Source: an uncultured Hyphomicrobiales bacterium
GTDB taxonomy: Bacteria; Pseudomonadota; Alphaproteobacteria; Rhizobiales; Hyphomicrobiaceae
Direction: 5' to 3'
DNA: 62,776 nt
Assembly: GCA_902826255.1 (NCBI GenBank)
Contig: CADEEC010000002.1
Coordinates: 1 to 62,776 of the forward strand
The position numbers and the translations under genes were made by a program. Under the pieces are notes generated by a model, which was given only the letters and a program-made list of their open reading frames with translations, was not told the origin of the DNA and did no database searches. This document shows, one piece after another, positions 36,933 through 46,084 of the stretch (position 1 is the first letter of the stretch; each line of letters starts with the position of its first letter).

Positions 36933-37085
36933 GACAACCTTCTGCTGCCTTTTGCCCGGCCCCGCACGGTGGCGCTTCGGCTGACCGCGTGGCATTATGC
37001 CTGCGAAACAAGCAATATCGCGAAGCCTCGCTTGAAGACTGCGTGGTTGAATGCGATCTCAGGGGAAGGACCCTTGGATAGCAAT

Positions 37086-38111
37086 ATGGACGATCTGGTG
37101 CACCCAGTGACAGCCGAGCCTGCGTTAGTCGACCCTTTCGGCCGGCACGTCAGCTATTTGCGGGTGTCCGTCACCGATCGTTGCGATTTCCGCTGCACCT
37201 ATTGCATGGCGGAACACATGACCTTCCTCCCCAAGAGAGACCTGCTCTCGCTGGAGGAATTGGACCGCCTGTGCTCCGCTTTCGTCGCCAAGGGCGTACG
37301 CAAGTTGCGTATCACCGGCGGCGAGCCGCTGGTGCGCAAGAACATCCTGTGGCTGTTCCAGCAGCTGTCGCGCCACTTGGGCGACCGCCTTGATGAGCTC
37401 ACCCTGACGACCAACGGCAGCCAGCTTGCGAAATATGCGCGTGAGCTGAAGGCTGCGGGCGTCGAACGCATCAACGTTTCGCTGGACACGCTCAATCCGG
37501 CCAAGTTCAAGGCGATCACGCGCTGGGGCGACTTTGCTCAGGTGATGGCCGGCATCGACGCCGCCGAAGCCGCCGGGCTGTCGGTCAAACTGAACGCCGT
37601 GGCGCTGAAGGGCGTCAACGAGGATGAGATCGGCGATCTCCTGGCGTTCGCGCACGGCCGCGGATTCGATCTAACCCTGATCGAGACCATGCCGATGGGC
37701 GACATCGGCGAGGACCGCACCGACCACTACTTGCCGCTGTCGATTGTACGCGCGCGGCTGATGGATCGTTGGACGCTGGAGGACATTGCGTTCAGAACCG
37801 GCGGCCCGGCCCGCTACGTGCGCGTGAAGGAGACCGGCGGAAAGATCGGCTTCATTACGCCGATGACGCACAACTTCTGCGAAAGCTGCAACCGCGTGCG
37901 CCTCACCTGCACCGGTACCCTCTATATGTGCCTTGGCCAGGACGATGCCGCCGATCTGCGCATGCCGTTGCGCGCGAGCAGCGACGATGCCCCCTTGATG
38001 GATGCCATTGACGAGGCCATCGCGCGCAAGCCGAAAGGCCATGACTTCGTCATCGACCGCCGCACGAAGCAGCCGGCTGTCGCCCGGCACATGAGCGTCA
38101 CCGGCGGGTGA
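37086..38111 (+). CDS. moaA: GTP 3',8-cyclase (radical SAM)
   Basis: 341 aa from ATG 37086, the first step of molybdenum-cofactor synthesis. The frame is open for 39 codons further upstream, but family members start near [18 protein letters not shown]. The SAM cluster is CDFRCTYC, the second cluster [11 protein letters not shown] plus a later Cys, and the protein ends in the double Gly (SVTGG) needed for activity. The EamA gene starts 1 bp after the stop, so the two are surely co-transcribed. A TTG with GGGGA upstream, 12 bp before the ATG, is an alternative start. Confidence 0.95.
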   Translation: MDDLVHPVTAEPALVDPFGRHVSYLRVSVTDRCDFRCTYCMAEHMTFLPKRDLLSLEELDRLCSAFVAKGVRKLRITGGEPLVRKNILWLFQQLSRHLGDRLDELTLTTNGSQLAKYARELKAAGVERINVSLDTLNPAKFKAITRWGDFAQVMAGIDAAEAAGLSVKLNAVALKGVNEDEIGDLLAFAHGRGFDLTLIETMPMGDIGEDRTDHYLPLSIVRARLMDRWTLEDIAFRTGGPARYVRVKETGGKIGFITPMTHNFCESCNRVRLTCTGTLYMCLGQDDAADLRMPLRASSDDAPLMDAIDEAIARKPKGHDFVIDRRTKQPAVARHMSVTGG

Positions 38112-38112
38112 C

Positions 38113-39012
38113 GTGGCCATCGCGGTTCCGGCTCACTCATCGAAGGACAACCTGCGCGGCATCATCGCGATGCTGCTGTCGATGGCAGCGCTGATCGCCA
38201 ATGACGCGCTGTTCAAGATTGCTGCCGCAAGCCTACCGATGGGACAGGCGATCTTCATGCGCGGCCTGTTCGCTTCCCTCCTGACCGCAACGTTGATCGT
38301 CTACTCCGGCATCCTGCACACCCTGCCGCGGCTCGGCGACGGCAAGGTGCTGTTCCGCGGCGCGGCCGAGATCGCCGCGACCCTGCTCTACCTGACAGCC
38401 CTCGTGCAAATGCCGATCGCCGAGGCGACCGCCATCCTGCAATTCACCCCGCTGGCGATCACGGCAGGCGCCGCGATCTTCCTTGGCGCTCCAGTAGGTT
38501 GGCGACGCTGGACGGCGACGTTCGTCGGCTTGATCGGCGTGCTGGTGATCATCCGGCCTGGGGCTGCGGTGTTCAACACCTACGCGGCGATCGCCCTGCT
38601 GTCGGCGGTGTTCGTCGCGGCGCGTGATCTCACCACCCGCCAGCTCGGCAAGCACATTCCGACCATGGTGATCACCTTCTCATCAGGGGTGGCCGTGATG
38701 GGCTCAAGCCTCGGATTTCTTGCGGTGGAGCAGTGGCAATGGCCGGAAAAATCCGCGCTGGTAGCGCTGTTCGGCGCCGGCATATGCCTGCTCGCCGGCC
38801 AGTTCTGGGTGATCGTCGCCATGCGCACGGGCGACATCGCGATCGTGGCGCCGTTCCGCTACTCCATCATCCTGTGGGCGATCCTGGCGGGCTTCGTGAT
38901 CTGGCGCGAGCTGCCGGACCTTGCGACCTGGATCGGCATCGCTATCGTGACCGCCGCGGGGCTCTATACCTTCCTTCGTGAATACCGGCTGGCAAAGGCG
39001 GCGCGACCGTGA
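38113..39012 (+). CDS. EamA/DMT-family transporter, first of a tandem pair
   Basis: 299 aa from GTG 38113, 1 bp after the moaA stop. Ten membrane segments fit the drug/metabolite (EamA) fold: two repeats, each with the family pattern (NDALFKIAAASLPMGQAIFMRG; AEATAILQFTPLAITAGAAIFLG). The substrate is unknown; exporters of amino acids, purines or metabolites belong here. It overlaps the second EamA gene by 4 bp (GTGA). The two share a similar start (NLRGIIAxLxxxxAxxxNDAL), so they arose by duplication. Confidence 0.9.
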   Translation: MAIAVPAHSSKDNLRGIIAMLLSMAALIANDALFKIAAASLPMGQAIFMRGLFASLLTATLIVYSGILHTLPRLGDGKVLFRGAAEIAATLLYLTALVQMPIAEATAILQFTPLAITAGAAIFLGAPVGWRRWTATFVGLIGVLVIIRPGAAVFNTYAAIALLSAVFVAARDLTTRQLGKHIPTMVITFSSGVAVMGSSLGFLAVEQWQWPEKSALVALFGAGICLLAGQFWVIVAMRTGDIAIVAPFRYSIILWAILAGFVIWRELPDLATWIGIAIVTAAGLYTFLREYRLAKAARP

Positions 39013-39905
39013 CCGACAATCTGCGCGGAATCATCGCCGTACTAATCGGCTCCACGGCATTTGTGATGAACGACGCGCTGGTCAAGCTGGCCTCGCCGGA
39101 GCTGCCGGCCAGCCAGATCAATATGATGCGCGGGACTGTTGCCACCATCTTGCTGGCCGGCATCTGCTCTGCTGCAGGTGCGTGGCGGCCGCTATCTGTG
39201 CTGTTGTCGCCGATGATGCTGTTGCGTGTCGGCACGGCGGCGGCAGCTTCCCTCTTCATTGCCGTCGGGCTGCGCTACATGCCTCTGCCGACTATGACGA
39301 CGGTGATGCAGGTTGCGCCGCTGGCGGTCACAGCGGGTGCAGCCGTTGTTTACGGCGAACGTGTCGGCTGGCGCCGGTGGCTGGCGGTCCTTTCGGGGTT
39401 TCTCGGGGTGGTGCTGATCGTCAAGCCGGGCGCCGGCACCTTCGGGTCGGCCGCCTATATCGCCCTCATCGCCCTGCTCTGCCTTACGGTGCGCGACCTC
39501 ACCACGCGCGGTATGGACCGCAACATCCCTTCGCTGCTGGTCGCAACCGCCAGCACCGGGGCAATCGCCCTGGGCGGACTTGCCTTTGCCGTTGCGGACG
39601 GCCCCTGGTTGATGCCGAGTACGCGGGCCTGGACCTATCTGCTGATCGCCGGCACCTGTCTCGTCGCGGCCAATCTGTTCATGATCATCGCGTTGCGTAC
39701 CGGGGAGATTGCCGTGATCGCGCCATTTCGCTACGCCCCCGTTCCGCTGTCTTTGTGGTTCGGCTGGCTGTGGTGGGGAGACTTGCTCGACGTGGTCGCT
39801 CTGCTCGGCGTAGGACTGATCGTTGCCGCCGGTTTCTATACCTTGCATCGCGAGCGCGCGAGCATCGGCACGGCGCCCGCGCTGAAGAGGAGTGCCGCCG
39901 AATGA
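39009..39905 (+). CDS. EamA/DMT-family transporter, second of a tandem pair
   Basis: 298 aa from GTG 39009, overlapping the first copy by 4 bp. It has the same ten-segment fold and the same blocks (NDALVKLASPELPASQINMMRG; TTVMQVAPLAVTAGAAVVYGE; ALRTGEIAVIAPFRY). Its stop overlaps the next gene, an HpcH-type aldolase, by 4 bp. Tight coupling of two paralogues allows a heteromer or two related transport specificities; the sequence does not decide. Confidence 0.9.
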   Translation: MTDNLRGIIAVLIGSTAFVMNDALVKLASPELPASQINMMRGTVATILLAGICSAAGAWRPLSVLLSPMMLLRVGTAAAASLFIAVGLRYMPLPTMTTVMQVAPLAVTAGAAVVYGERVGWRRWLAVLSGFLGVVLIVKPGAGTFGSAAYIALIALLCLTVRDLTTRGMDRNIPSLLVATASTGAIALGGLAFAVADGPWLMPSTRAWTYLLIAGTCLVAANLFMIIALRTGEIAVIAPFRYAPVPLSLWFGWLWWGDLLDVVALLGVGLIVAAGFYTLHRERASIGTAPALKRSAAE

Positions 39906-40666
39906 AGCCCAACCGCATGAAGGAGAAGATCGCGCGCGGCGAGCCGGCGCTCGGCTGCTCGGTGATGTTTCCCTCGCCGCAGATCGTGGAGATGCTGGGC
40001 TACGCGGGCTTCGACTGGGTGCTGATCGACTGCGAGCATGGCTCTCTTGGTTTGGGCGACGTGGAGGTGATGGCCATGGCCTGCGATGCGGTCGGCATCA
40101 CGCCGATCGCGCGGCCGCGCAGCAACGACTCCGCCGACATTCAAAGCGTGATGGATCGCGGCGCTATGGGCGTGCAGGTGCCGCACGTCAACACGAGCGC
40201 CGACGCCCGCCGCGCGGTTGCCGCCGTCAAGTTCGGCCCGGGCGCTGCGCGCGGCCTGGCAGCGGGCACGCGGCCGGACAGCTGGGGCCTCGGCGCACGC
40301 ATGCCGGACTTTGCCGCGAAGGCGAACGCCCAATCGCTGGTGTGCGTGCAGCTCGAGCACGCCGAGGCGTTGCGCAACATCGACGACATCCTCGCCGTCG
40401 AGGGCATCGACGCCTTTTTCATCGGGCCCTCCGATCTTTCGCAGTCGATGGGCCATCCCGGCAACCCGAAGGCGCCGGAGGTCGCGCAGGCGATCGACAA
40501 GGCGCTGGCCGCGATTGTCGCCGCCGGGCGTACGCCGGGCATGCCGGCGACCACCGACACTGTGGCGAGCGTGGTGGCAAGCGGCTGCCGCTATATCTAC
40601 ACGCACGTGCCGAAAGTGCTTGGAGCAGGCGCGAGCGCGTTCCTGAAGGCGGGCTCACAGCGATAA
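39902..40666 (+). CDS. HpcH/HpaI-family class II aldolase
   Basis: 254 aa from ATG 39902 (coupled, ATGA). Family traits: GCSVMFPSPQIVEMLGYAGFDWVLIDCEHG with the metal-binding and substrate residues, ARPRSNDSADIQSVMDRGAMGVQVPHV, and FIGPSDLSQSMG. Such enzymes cleave 4-hydroxy-2-oxo acids to pyruvate and an aldehyde, or malyl-CoA-like compounds. Placement after two exporter-like genes hints at handling of a small oxo-acid. It ends 30 bp before the parS-like site core. Confidence 0.9.
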   Translation: MKPNRMKEKIARGEPALGCSVMFPSPQIVEMLGYAGFDWVLIDCEHGSLGLGDVEVMAMACDAVGITPIARPRSNDSADIQSVMDRGAMGVQVPHVNTSADARRAVAAVKFGPGAARGLAAGTRPDSWGLGARMPDFAAKANAQSLVCVQLEHAEALRNIDDILAVEGIDAFFIGPSDLSQSMGHPGNPKAPEVAQAIDKALAAIVAAGRTPGMPATTDTVASVVASGCRYIYTHVPKVLGAGASAFLKAGSQR

Positions 40667-40681
40667 GCGGCCGCCACACAA

Positions 40682-40727
40682 ATTGAACGCTTCGAACGTT
40701 TCACGTGAAACGTAACCAGCGTTCAAT
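40682..40727. repeat. Nested symmetric palindrome enclosing the parS-like core
   Basis: Outer arms ATTGAACGC (40682-40690) and GCGTTCAAT (40719-40727) are perfect 9-bp inverted repeats. Each is separated by exactly 6 bp from the central 16-bp palindrome. It lies between convergent genes (40666 and 40740), so it could also act as a terminator, but there is no U-run. Confidence 0.7.
40697..40712. other. parS-like centromere site (candidate ParB-binding site)
   Basis: CGTTTCACGTGAAACG is a perfect 16-bp palindrome. It differs from the widely conserved bacterial parS consensus TGTTTCACGTGAAACA only at the two outermost bases. Chromosomal parS sites cluster near the origin, often between or within genes. 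The match is too good to expect by chance in 63 kb, but ParB binding is inferred. Confidence 0.72.
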
Positions 40728-40739
40728 CTTAACCATGGC

Positions 40740-41588
40740 TCATCCTGCCAGCGCGCGCAGGCCCTCGCGATAGGTCGGATAGACGAGATCGACGCCCAGA
40801 TCGCCGCGGATGCGGCCGTTGCGCACGCGCTTGCTCTCGCCCCAGAACGACGCCGCAAGGCCCGTAAGGCCAGCCTCCGCGAAGGGAACGGCTGGCGGCA
40901 CCAGCAGCCCCAGCAGCTCCGCGGCATAGGCCACCACGTCCTCGGGGGGCGCAGGCTCGTCGTCGCTGACGTTGAAAATCCTATGCTCGGTCTGCGCATC
41001 GATGGCGGCCGACAGCACGCGCGCGATATCATCCACGTGAATGCGATTGAACACCTGCCCCGGCTTGACGACACGCCGCGCCGTGCCCTTGCGCAGGTTG
41101 TCGATCACGCTGCGCCCCGGTCCGTAGATTCCTGCCAGCCGGAAGATATCGACGCGGTGGCCCGTTTCCTCGCCGAATGTCATCCAGCCGCGCTCCGCCT
41201 GGGCGCGGCGCAGGCTGCGCTCCGAGTTCGGGCGCACCGGCGCCGCCTCGTCCACCCAGGCGCCGTTGCAGTCGCCATAGACGCCAACCGTCGACAGATA
41301 ACCGGTCCACGTCAGGTCGGGGAGGGCCGCCAGATCCTTCGCAAAATGGCGCAGCACGGCGTCGCCCTCCAGATCGGGCGGAATGCTCACCAGCACATGC
41401 GTTGCACCCTCCAGCAGGCGCCGCACCTCGGATGACGGCCCGTCTCCGGTGTAGGTCGCAAGCGCTATGCCGGGCTCGGGCGTATCGGGAAGGCTTGTCC
41501 GCGTGCCTGCAGCAGACGTCAGGCGGGGGCTCAATTTGCGGACCAGCGCTTCTGCCGAGTAACCGTACCCAAAGCAGAACAGACGCAT
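40740..41588 (-). CDS. NAD(P)-dependent SDR/epimerase-like protein
   Basis: 282 aa from ATG 41588, which shares one base with the queG stop (TGATG). An upstream in-frame start would add 7 glycine-rich residues and is unlikely. It begins MRLFCFGYGYSAEAL, an extended-SDR Rossmann turn of GxGYSA type. YLSTVGVYGDCNG and RLAGIYGPGRSVIDNL are typical of the YeeZ-like SDR family. No classical YxxxK is obvious after the STVGVYG block, so the reaction is uncertain. It is co-transcribed with queG. Confidence 0.85.
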   Translation of the reverse strand: MRLFCFGYGYSAEALVRKLSPRLTSAAGTRTSLPDTPEPGIALATYTGDGPSSEVRRLLEGATHVLVSIPPDLEGDAVLRHFAKDLAALPDLTWTGYLSTVGVYGDCNGAWVDEAAPVRPNSERSLRRAQAERGWMTFGEETGHRVDIFRLAGIYGPGRSVIDNLRKGTARRVVKPGQVFNRIHVDDIARVLSAAIDAQTEHRIFNVSDDEPAPPEDVVAYAAELLGLLVPPAVPFAEAGLTGLAASFWGESKRVRNGRIRGDLGVDLVYPTYREGLRALAG

Positions 41589-42709
41589 CAGGACGCCTCC
41601 GCCGCCCACTCGGCCAGTACATCCGGATCTGTTTCGCGCACGCTATGGAAGCGGCGCGCTTCGCGCCAAGCATCATCCGACAGCTTGCGCAGCGCCCACA
41701 CGGCCATCGCCCGCACCAGCGGCGAGGCATCGTCGAGCAGGTGCTGCACTGCCGGCACGAGGTCGCCGTCACCTGAGTTCCCCGCCGCAATCAACGCATT
41801 GCGCACCACGCGGTCGCGTCCTGTGCGCTTCACAGGCGTGCCGGCAAACCGCTTGCGGAACCCGGCGTCGTCGAACGCCAGTAGGTCGGCGATCGGCATC
41901 GACTGGTTGCCGTCGAGCGCCTGCAGCTTCGTCTCGTGCGCGGCAACGGCAAACTTGTTCCACGGACAGACCGCCAGGCAGTCGTCGCATCCAAACACGC
42001 GATTGCCGATCGCCTCGCGGAACTCAGCCGGAATGTGACCCTTGTGCTCGATGGTGAGGTAGGCGATGCAGCGCCGCGCATCGAGCTGGTATGGCGCCGG
42101 GAAGGCGTTCGTCGGACACGCATCGAGACACCTGTTGCAGGATCCGCAATGATCCAGCTCCGATTTGTCCGGCTCGATCTCCGCCGATGTGAGGATGGCC
42201 CCCAGGAACAGCCACGAGCCGTACTCGCGCGAGACCAGGTTGGTGTGCTTGCCCTGCCAGCCGAGGCCGGCCGCCTCGCCGAGGGGCTTCTCCATCAGCG
42301 GTGCGGTATCGACGAACACCTTCACGTCCGCGCCGCTTGCTTGCGCCAGCGCGCCGGCAACCTTCTTGAGGCCCTTCTTCACGACGTCGTGGTAGTCGCT
42401 GCACTGGGCGTAGCAGGAGATGGCGCCGCGCGAGGTATCTTCCAGCACCGCCAAGGGATCGCGCTCGGGCGCATAGTTCATGCCCAGCATGACGATCGAG
42501 CGGGTGTCCGGCCACATCTGGGACGGATGGCGGCGGCGCTCGGCCGTGGTCGCCATCCAATGCATGTCGCCGTGGCGCCCCTCGCGCACGAATTGATCGA
42601 GGCGCTCGGCCATGGCGGTTCCCACTGCCGCCGGCGTCGTCACGCGCGCCGCATCGAATCCTGCTGTGCGCGCCTCGGCGAGCACAAGCTCCTTCAGACT
42701 TTCGTTCAT
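41588..42709 (-). CDS. queG: Epoxyqueuosine reductase
   Basis: 373 aa from ATG 42709. It reduces epoxyqueuosine in tRNA to queuosine, using cobalamin and two 4Fe-4S clusters. The cluster motifs are CGSCNRCLDACP and CDDCLAVCP. The C-terminal HEAT-like region (GRDRVVRNALIAAGNSGD, then LVRAMAVWALRKLSD) contacts tRNA. The next gene down is an SDR. uppP is divergent, 162 bp away. Confidence 0.94.
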   Translation of the reverse strand: MNESLKELVLAEARTAGFDAARVTTPAAVGTAMAERLDQFVREGRHGDMHWMATTAERRRHPSQMWPDTRSIVMLGMNYAPERDPLAVLEDTSRGAISCYAQCSDYHDVVKKGLKKVAGALAQASGADVKVFVDTAPLMEKPLGEAAGLGWQGKHTNLVSREYGSWLFLGAILTSAEIEPDKSELDHCGSCNRCLDACPTNAFPAPYQLDARRCIAYLTIEHKGHIPAEFREAIGNRVFGCDDCLAVCPWNKFAVAAHETKLQALDGNQSMPIADLLAFDDAGFRKRFAGTPVKRTGRDRVVRNALIAAGNSGDGDLVPAVQHLLDDASPLVRAMAVWALRKLSDDAWREARRFHSVRETDPDVLAEWAAEAS

Positions 42710-42871
42710 AAGCACCCACCGGCCTGTATGGCCCCAGAATAGCGATGCGGACACGCCACAACCAGAGGCCTATGCCCGGCATTCCGGAACCGCGCCATTT
42801 AAGCCCACTATCCACCGGCCGCCTGCCGTGCCAATCACCTCGCCGCGAGACGGTCGCCGCCGGAGGCTGAC

Positions 42872-43669
42872 ATGCAGACGTGGCAAGTGGTCCTGCTCGG
42901 CCTGATCGAGGGCCTGACGGAATTCATCCCGGTCTCGTCCACCGGACACCTCCTGCTGGTCGGACATTTTCTTGGCTTCAACTCGCCCGGCAAATCATTC
43001 GAAGTCCTGATCCAGCTTGGCGCGATCCTGGCCATTCTCACCGTCTACGCGGCCAAGCTGCTTCGTCTGCTCGTGGATCTGCCCCGCGATGCACGCACGC
43101 GCAAGTTTGTCCTTGCCGTGCTCGTTGCCTTCCTGCCCGCTATGGTCATCGGTGCCTTGGCGCACGGCTTCATCAAGTCGGTGCTGTTCGAGACGCCGAT
43201 GCTGATCTGCATCACGCTCATTGTCGGCGGCATCATCCTCTTCATCGTGGACCGCCTGCCGCTGCAGCCCAACACCCACGACGCCATGGACATCCCGCTG
43301 ACGACCGCCCTGGCGGTTGGCTTCTTTCAGTGCCTCGCCATGATCCCCGGCGTATCGCGCTCCGGCTCCACCATCGTCGGCGCGCTGTTGCTTGGCATGA
43401 GCAAGCGCGCCGCCACTGAATTCTCGTTCTTCCTGGCCATGCCGACCATGGCCGGCGCCTTCGCCTACGACCTCTACAAGAACCACGGCCTGCTCAGCCT
43501 GGACGACGGCCTCAACATCGCGCTGGGCTTTGCGGTGTCGTTCGTGGCGGGCGTGTTCGTCGTGCGCTATCTGCTCGACTTCGTCAGCCGCCACGGCTTT
43601 GCGCCCTTTGCCTGGTGGCGCATTCTGGTCGGAGGAATAGGGCTTGGAGCCTTGCTGGTGCTCGGCTGA
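42872..43669 (+). CDS. uppP: Undecaprenyl-diphosphatase
   Basis: 265 aa from ATG 42872 with GGAGG upstream. It recycles undecaprenyl pyrophosphate for cell-wall synthesis and gives bacitracin resistance in E. coli (BacA). Signatures are [19 protein letters not shown] and [30 protein letters not shown]. Eight or so membrane segments are present. It is a single gene facing a dienoyl-CoA-reductase-like SDR. Confidence 0.96.
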   Translation: MQTWQVVLLGLIEGLTEFIPVSSTGHLLLVGHFLGFNSPGKSFEVLIQLGAILAILTVYAAKLLRLLVDLPRDARTRKFVLAVLVAFLPAMVIGALAHGFIKSVLFETPMLICITLIVGGIILFIVDRLPLQPNTHDAMDIPLTTALAVGFFQCLAMIPGVSRSGSTIVGALLLGMSKRAATEFSFFLAMPTMAGAFAYDLYKNHGLLSLDDGLNIALGFAVSFVAGVFVVRYLLDFVSRHGFAPFAWWRILVGGIGLGALLVLG

Positions 43670-43699
43670 TCGCCGGCACCAACTCAGGCGTGCGCTCGC

Positions 43700-44524
43700 T
43701 CACGCGCCCGAGCGCAGGACCGCCTCGGCACCCACATTGAAGAACGCCGAGCCGATCAGGCCGCTGCCGCCATCGACAATCAGCTGTGCGCCGGTGATGT
43801 AGGCCGCCATCGGCGAAGCCAGGAACACGGCCGCTGCGCCGATCTCATCCACCGTGCCCATGCGGCTGAGAGGAATGTGGCTCAGGCGCTCGGCGAGGCT
43901 TTTGGGATCGGCGAGGCGCTTCATGCCTTCCGTGCCTTCGATCGGGCCGGGCACGATCGAGCACGAGCGGATGCCGTACTTGCCCCACTCCAGGGCCAGG
44001 TTCTGCATCAACTGCTCGATCCCGGCCTTGGCCGCGCCGACGTGGACCTGGAACGCGTAGGGCATATAGGCCATCCCGGCCGAGATGTAGAGAATGATGC
44101 CCTTCGTCTCCTTGAGCTGGTTGAACGCCGCACGCGAGGCGTTGAACGACCCGATCAAGTCGATATCGACCACCGTCTTGAAACCATTCGGGCTCATGTC
44201 CTCGGCTCGGCATAGGAAGTTGCCGGCCGCCCCGCACACCAGGACGTGGATCGGACCCAACGCAGCCCGTGTCGCATCGATCGCCTCCTGCACGGCTTGC
44301 GGCTGGCGCACGTCGGCGACGTGCGTGAACACTTTTGCGCCGAGCGCCTCGATCTCCTTGGCCGCGCCGTCCAGCCGTTCCCGTGTGCGGCCGCAGATCG
44401 CCACCTTGGCACCGAGGCGCGCAAAACTCTTGGCGATGCCGAGATTGATGCCGCTGCCGCCGCCCGTAACGAACACCGTCTTGCCGACAAAGAGATTGGG
44501 CGCAAAGCCCTCGATACCTGCCAT
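43700..44524 (-). CDS. SDR oxidoreductase resembling peroxisomal 2,4-dienoyl-CoA reductase
   Basis: 274 aa. The NAD(P) motif TGGGSGINLGIAKSF opens the fold. Where classical SDRs have YxxxK, this protein has the Lys but Val at the Tyr position (QVHVGAAKAG). Together with LALEWGKYGIRSCSIVPGPIEGTEGMKRL this is the pattern of DECR2-type dienoyl-CoA reductases, which also lack the Tyr. It likely reduces 2,4-dienoyl-CoA in oxidation of unsaturated fatty acids. It ends 49 bp before the PEP-mutase-family gene on the same strand side. Confidence 0.85.
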   Translation of the reverse strand: MAGIEGFAPNLFVGKTVFVTGGGSGINLGIAKSFARLGAKVAICGRTRERLDGAAKEIEALGAKVFTHVADVRQPQAVQEAIDATRAALGPIHVLVCGAAGNFLCRAEDMSPNGFKTVVDIDLIGSFNASRAAFNQLKETKGIILYISAGMAYMPYAFQVHVGAAKAGIEQLMQNLALEWGKYGIRSCSIVPGPIEGTEGMKRLADPKSLAERLSHIPLSRMGTVDEIGAAAVFLASPMAAYITGAQLIVDGGSGLIGSAFFNVGAEAVLRSGA

Positions 44525-44573
44525 GTCGTCCCCTCCGGGATATTGTCTCGCCTCGCCCGAGACCTTACCGCAC

Positions 44574-45392
44574 CTAGGATTTCAGCGCCTTGTTGATCTC
44601 GGCACCGGGCGCGGCATTCTCGAAGCCCTTGAAGCTCCCCTCTTCGGCAATCATCTTGGCCGCCCTGATGAAACCGCCCCAGGCCGCCCGTGCAAGTGCA
44701 CCGCCGACGCTGATGCGCCGTCCTCCGAGAGCCTCGATGTCCTTCACGGTCAGCTCGCTTGGTGTCCCCATCAACACGTTGACGGGCTTCGGCGCGACGG
44801 CCTTCACAACGGCCGAAATCTGTTCGCGTGTCGCAAGGCCGGGCGCGTAGAGGCAGTCCGCTCCCGCTGCCGAGTAAGCCTGCAGGCGCCGGATCGCCTC
44901 ATCGAGGTCGGGCCGCCCCCGGATCAGGCCTTCGCTGCGGCCGGTCAGAAGCACGTCTGCACCGGACTTGTCGATCGCCTGGCGCGCCGCTTTGACGCGC
45001 GCGACCGCAAGATCGAACTCGTACAGCGGATCGGCCATGTTGCCGGTGTAGTCCTCGATGGAGAGACCCGAAACTCCAGTCTCGACGCACAGCCGCACGC
45101 TCTCGGCAACATCGGCAGGTGCGTCGGCAAAGCCACCCTCGAAGTCCGCGTTGACCGGCAGCTTGGAGGCCTCTGCGATCTCCGCGAAATGTGCCAGCGC
45201 CATGTCGCGCGTGATCCCGCCATCGGCCGCGCCTCTGGCCCAGGCAAACCCGGCGCTCGTGGTCGCAAGAGCCTTGAAGCCAAGGCTCTCCAGATAGCGC
45301 ATGGACCCGAGATCCCACGGGTTTGGAATTACAAAGCACCCACTTTGGTGCAGGCGCCGGAATTCAGCTCGCTTTTCGGCAATGGTCGGCAT
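44574..45392 (-). CDS. Isocitrate lyase / PEP mutase family protein
   Basis: 272 aa from ATG 45392 with AGGAG upstream. The TIM-barrel family is marked by SGCFVIPNPWDLGSMRYLESLGF, NADFEGGFADAP, the acidic SIEDYTG and TGRSEG. Relatives are 2-methylisocitrate lyases, oxaloacetate decarboxylases and phosphonopyruvate enzymes. The canonical KKCGH-type catalytic loop of isocitrate lyases is replaced by ATTSAGFAWARGAAD, so a lyase of this subfamily with an unknown substrate fits best. Confidence 0.85.
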   Translation of the reverse strand: MPTIAEKRAEFRRLHQSGCFVIPNPWDLGSMRYLESLGFKALATTSAGFAWARGAADGGITRDMALAHFAEIAEASKLPVNADFEGGFADAPADVAESVRLCVETGVSGLSIEDYTGNMADPLYEFDLAVARVKAARQAIDKSGADVLLTGRSEGLIRGRPDLDEAIRRLQAYSAAGADCLYAPGLATREQISAVVKAVAPKPVNVLMGTPSELTVKDIEALGGRRISVGGALARAAWGGFIRAAKMIAEEGSFKGFENAAPGAEINKALKS

Positions 45393-45529
45393 GAAGCGCG
45401 ATCTCCTTGGCAACTCCCCGCGCGACTATCTGCCAATCGGGACGTTCTGCCTAGGCGTTGATCATGCGTTGGACACGCCGCAGGGATGCTGAGCCAAGCA
45501 CCCCCAGCGTTCATGGTCGCAGCTACGAG

Positions 45530-46084
45530 CTAGCGTGTGCGCTTCCCGCGCTCGCCGGGCTGGTAGACGAGTGTCACCTCTGCAATCCGGCCGTTTGCAA
45601 GGGCCTTGCGTGTCGGCGCATGCACGACTTCATAACTGTCGAACCCGACCCGGCGCATGAAAGGAATTTGGTCGGATAGCACGTTGCCGATAGCCCTGAG
45701 TTCTCCCGCGAAGCCGTACTTCTCGCGCAGCAGCCGCGCCGTAGAAAAAGCGCGGCCGTCCGAGAACTTTGGGAAGCTCAAGGCGACCAGTGCAAACTGC
45801 CCGATATCCGAGGCGACGTCTTCAAGGTCCTCGCCCGGTTCTAGACGCAAACCAAGCAGGGCCTTGCGCGCGAGCAAGGCATCGCGCTCTGCAAGCCAGC
45901 GCTTCCTCGAAACGACCACCGGCCCTGCTGGAATCTCACCTTCGTCCGGCGCCTTCTGCCACGCGTCCGCATGGAACGCGCCGTCGCGCCAGATCGGGCC
46001 GTCTGCCTCGCGCTCCACGGTCATTCCAGCCTTCCCTGCGCTGTCGTAGGCAACGGCGTAGACGTGCCCCTCAGGCTGCAACAT
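45530..46084 (-). CDS. DUF934 protein of the sulfite-reduction operon
   Basis: 184 aa. The N-terminal part is variable, and the C-terminal DUF934 core reads QFALVALSFPKFSDGRAFSTA with LLREKYGFAGELRAIGNVLSDQIPFMRRVGFDSYEV. DUF934 genes travel with sulfite/nitrite reductase and cysH in alphaproteobacteria, and their role is not settled. The start overlaps cysI by 14 bp, and no cysH lies between them, which is unusual for this operon. Confidence 0.9.
   Translation of the reverse strand: MLQPEGHVYAVAYDSAGKAGMTVEREADGPIWRDGAFHADAWQKAPDEGEIPAGPVVVSRKRWLAERDALLARKALLGLRLEPGEDLEDVASDIGQFALVALSFPKFSDGRAFSTARLLREKYGFAGELRAIGNVLSDQIPFMRRVGFDSYEVVHAPTRKALANGRIAEVTLVYQPGERGKRTR

Noticed and set aside
40697..40712. 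Reading the CACGTG core as a transcription-factor E-box-like site
   Set aside because: The match extends over 16 bp to the parS palindrome, which is a more specific explanation in bacteria.
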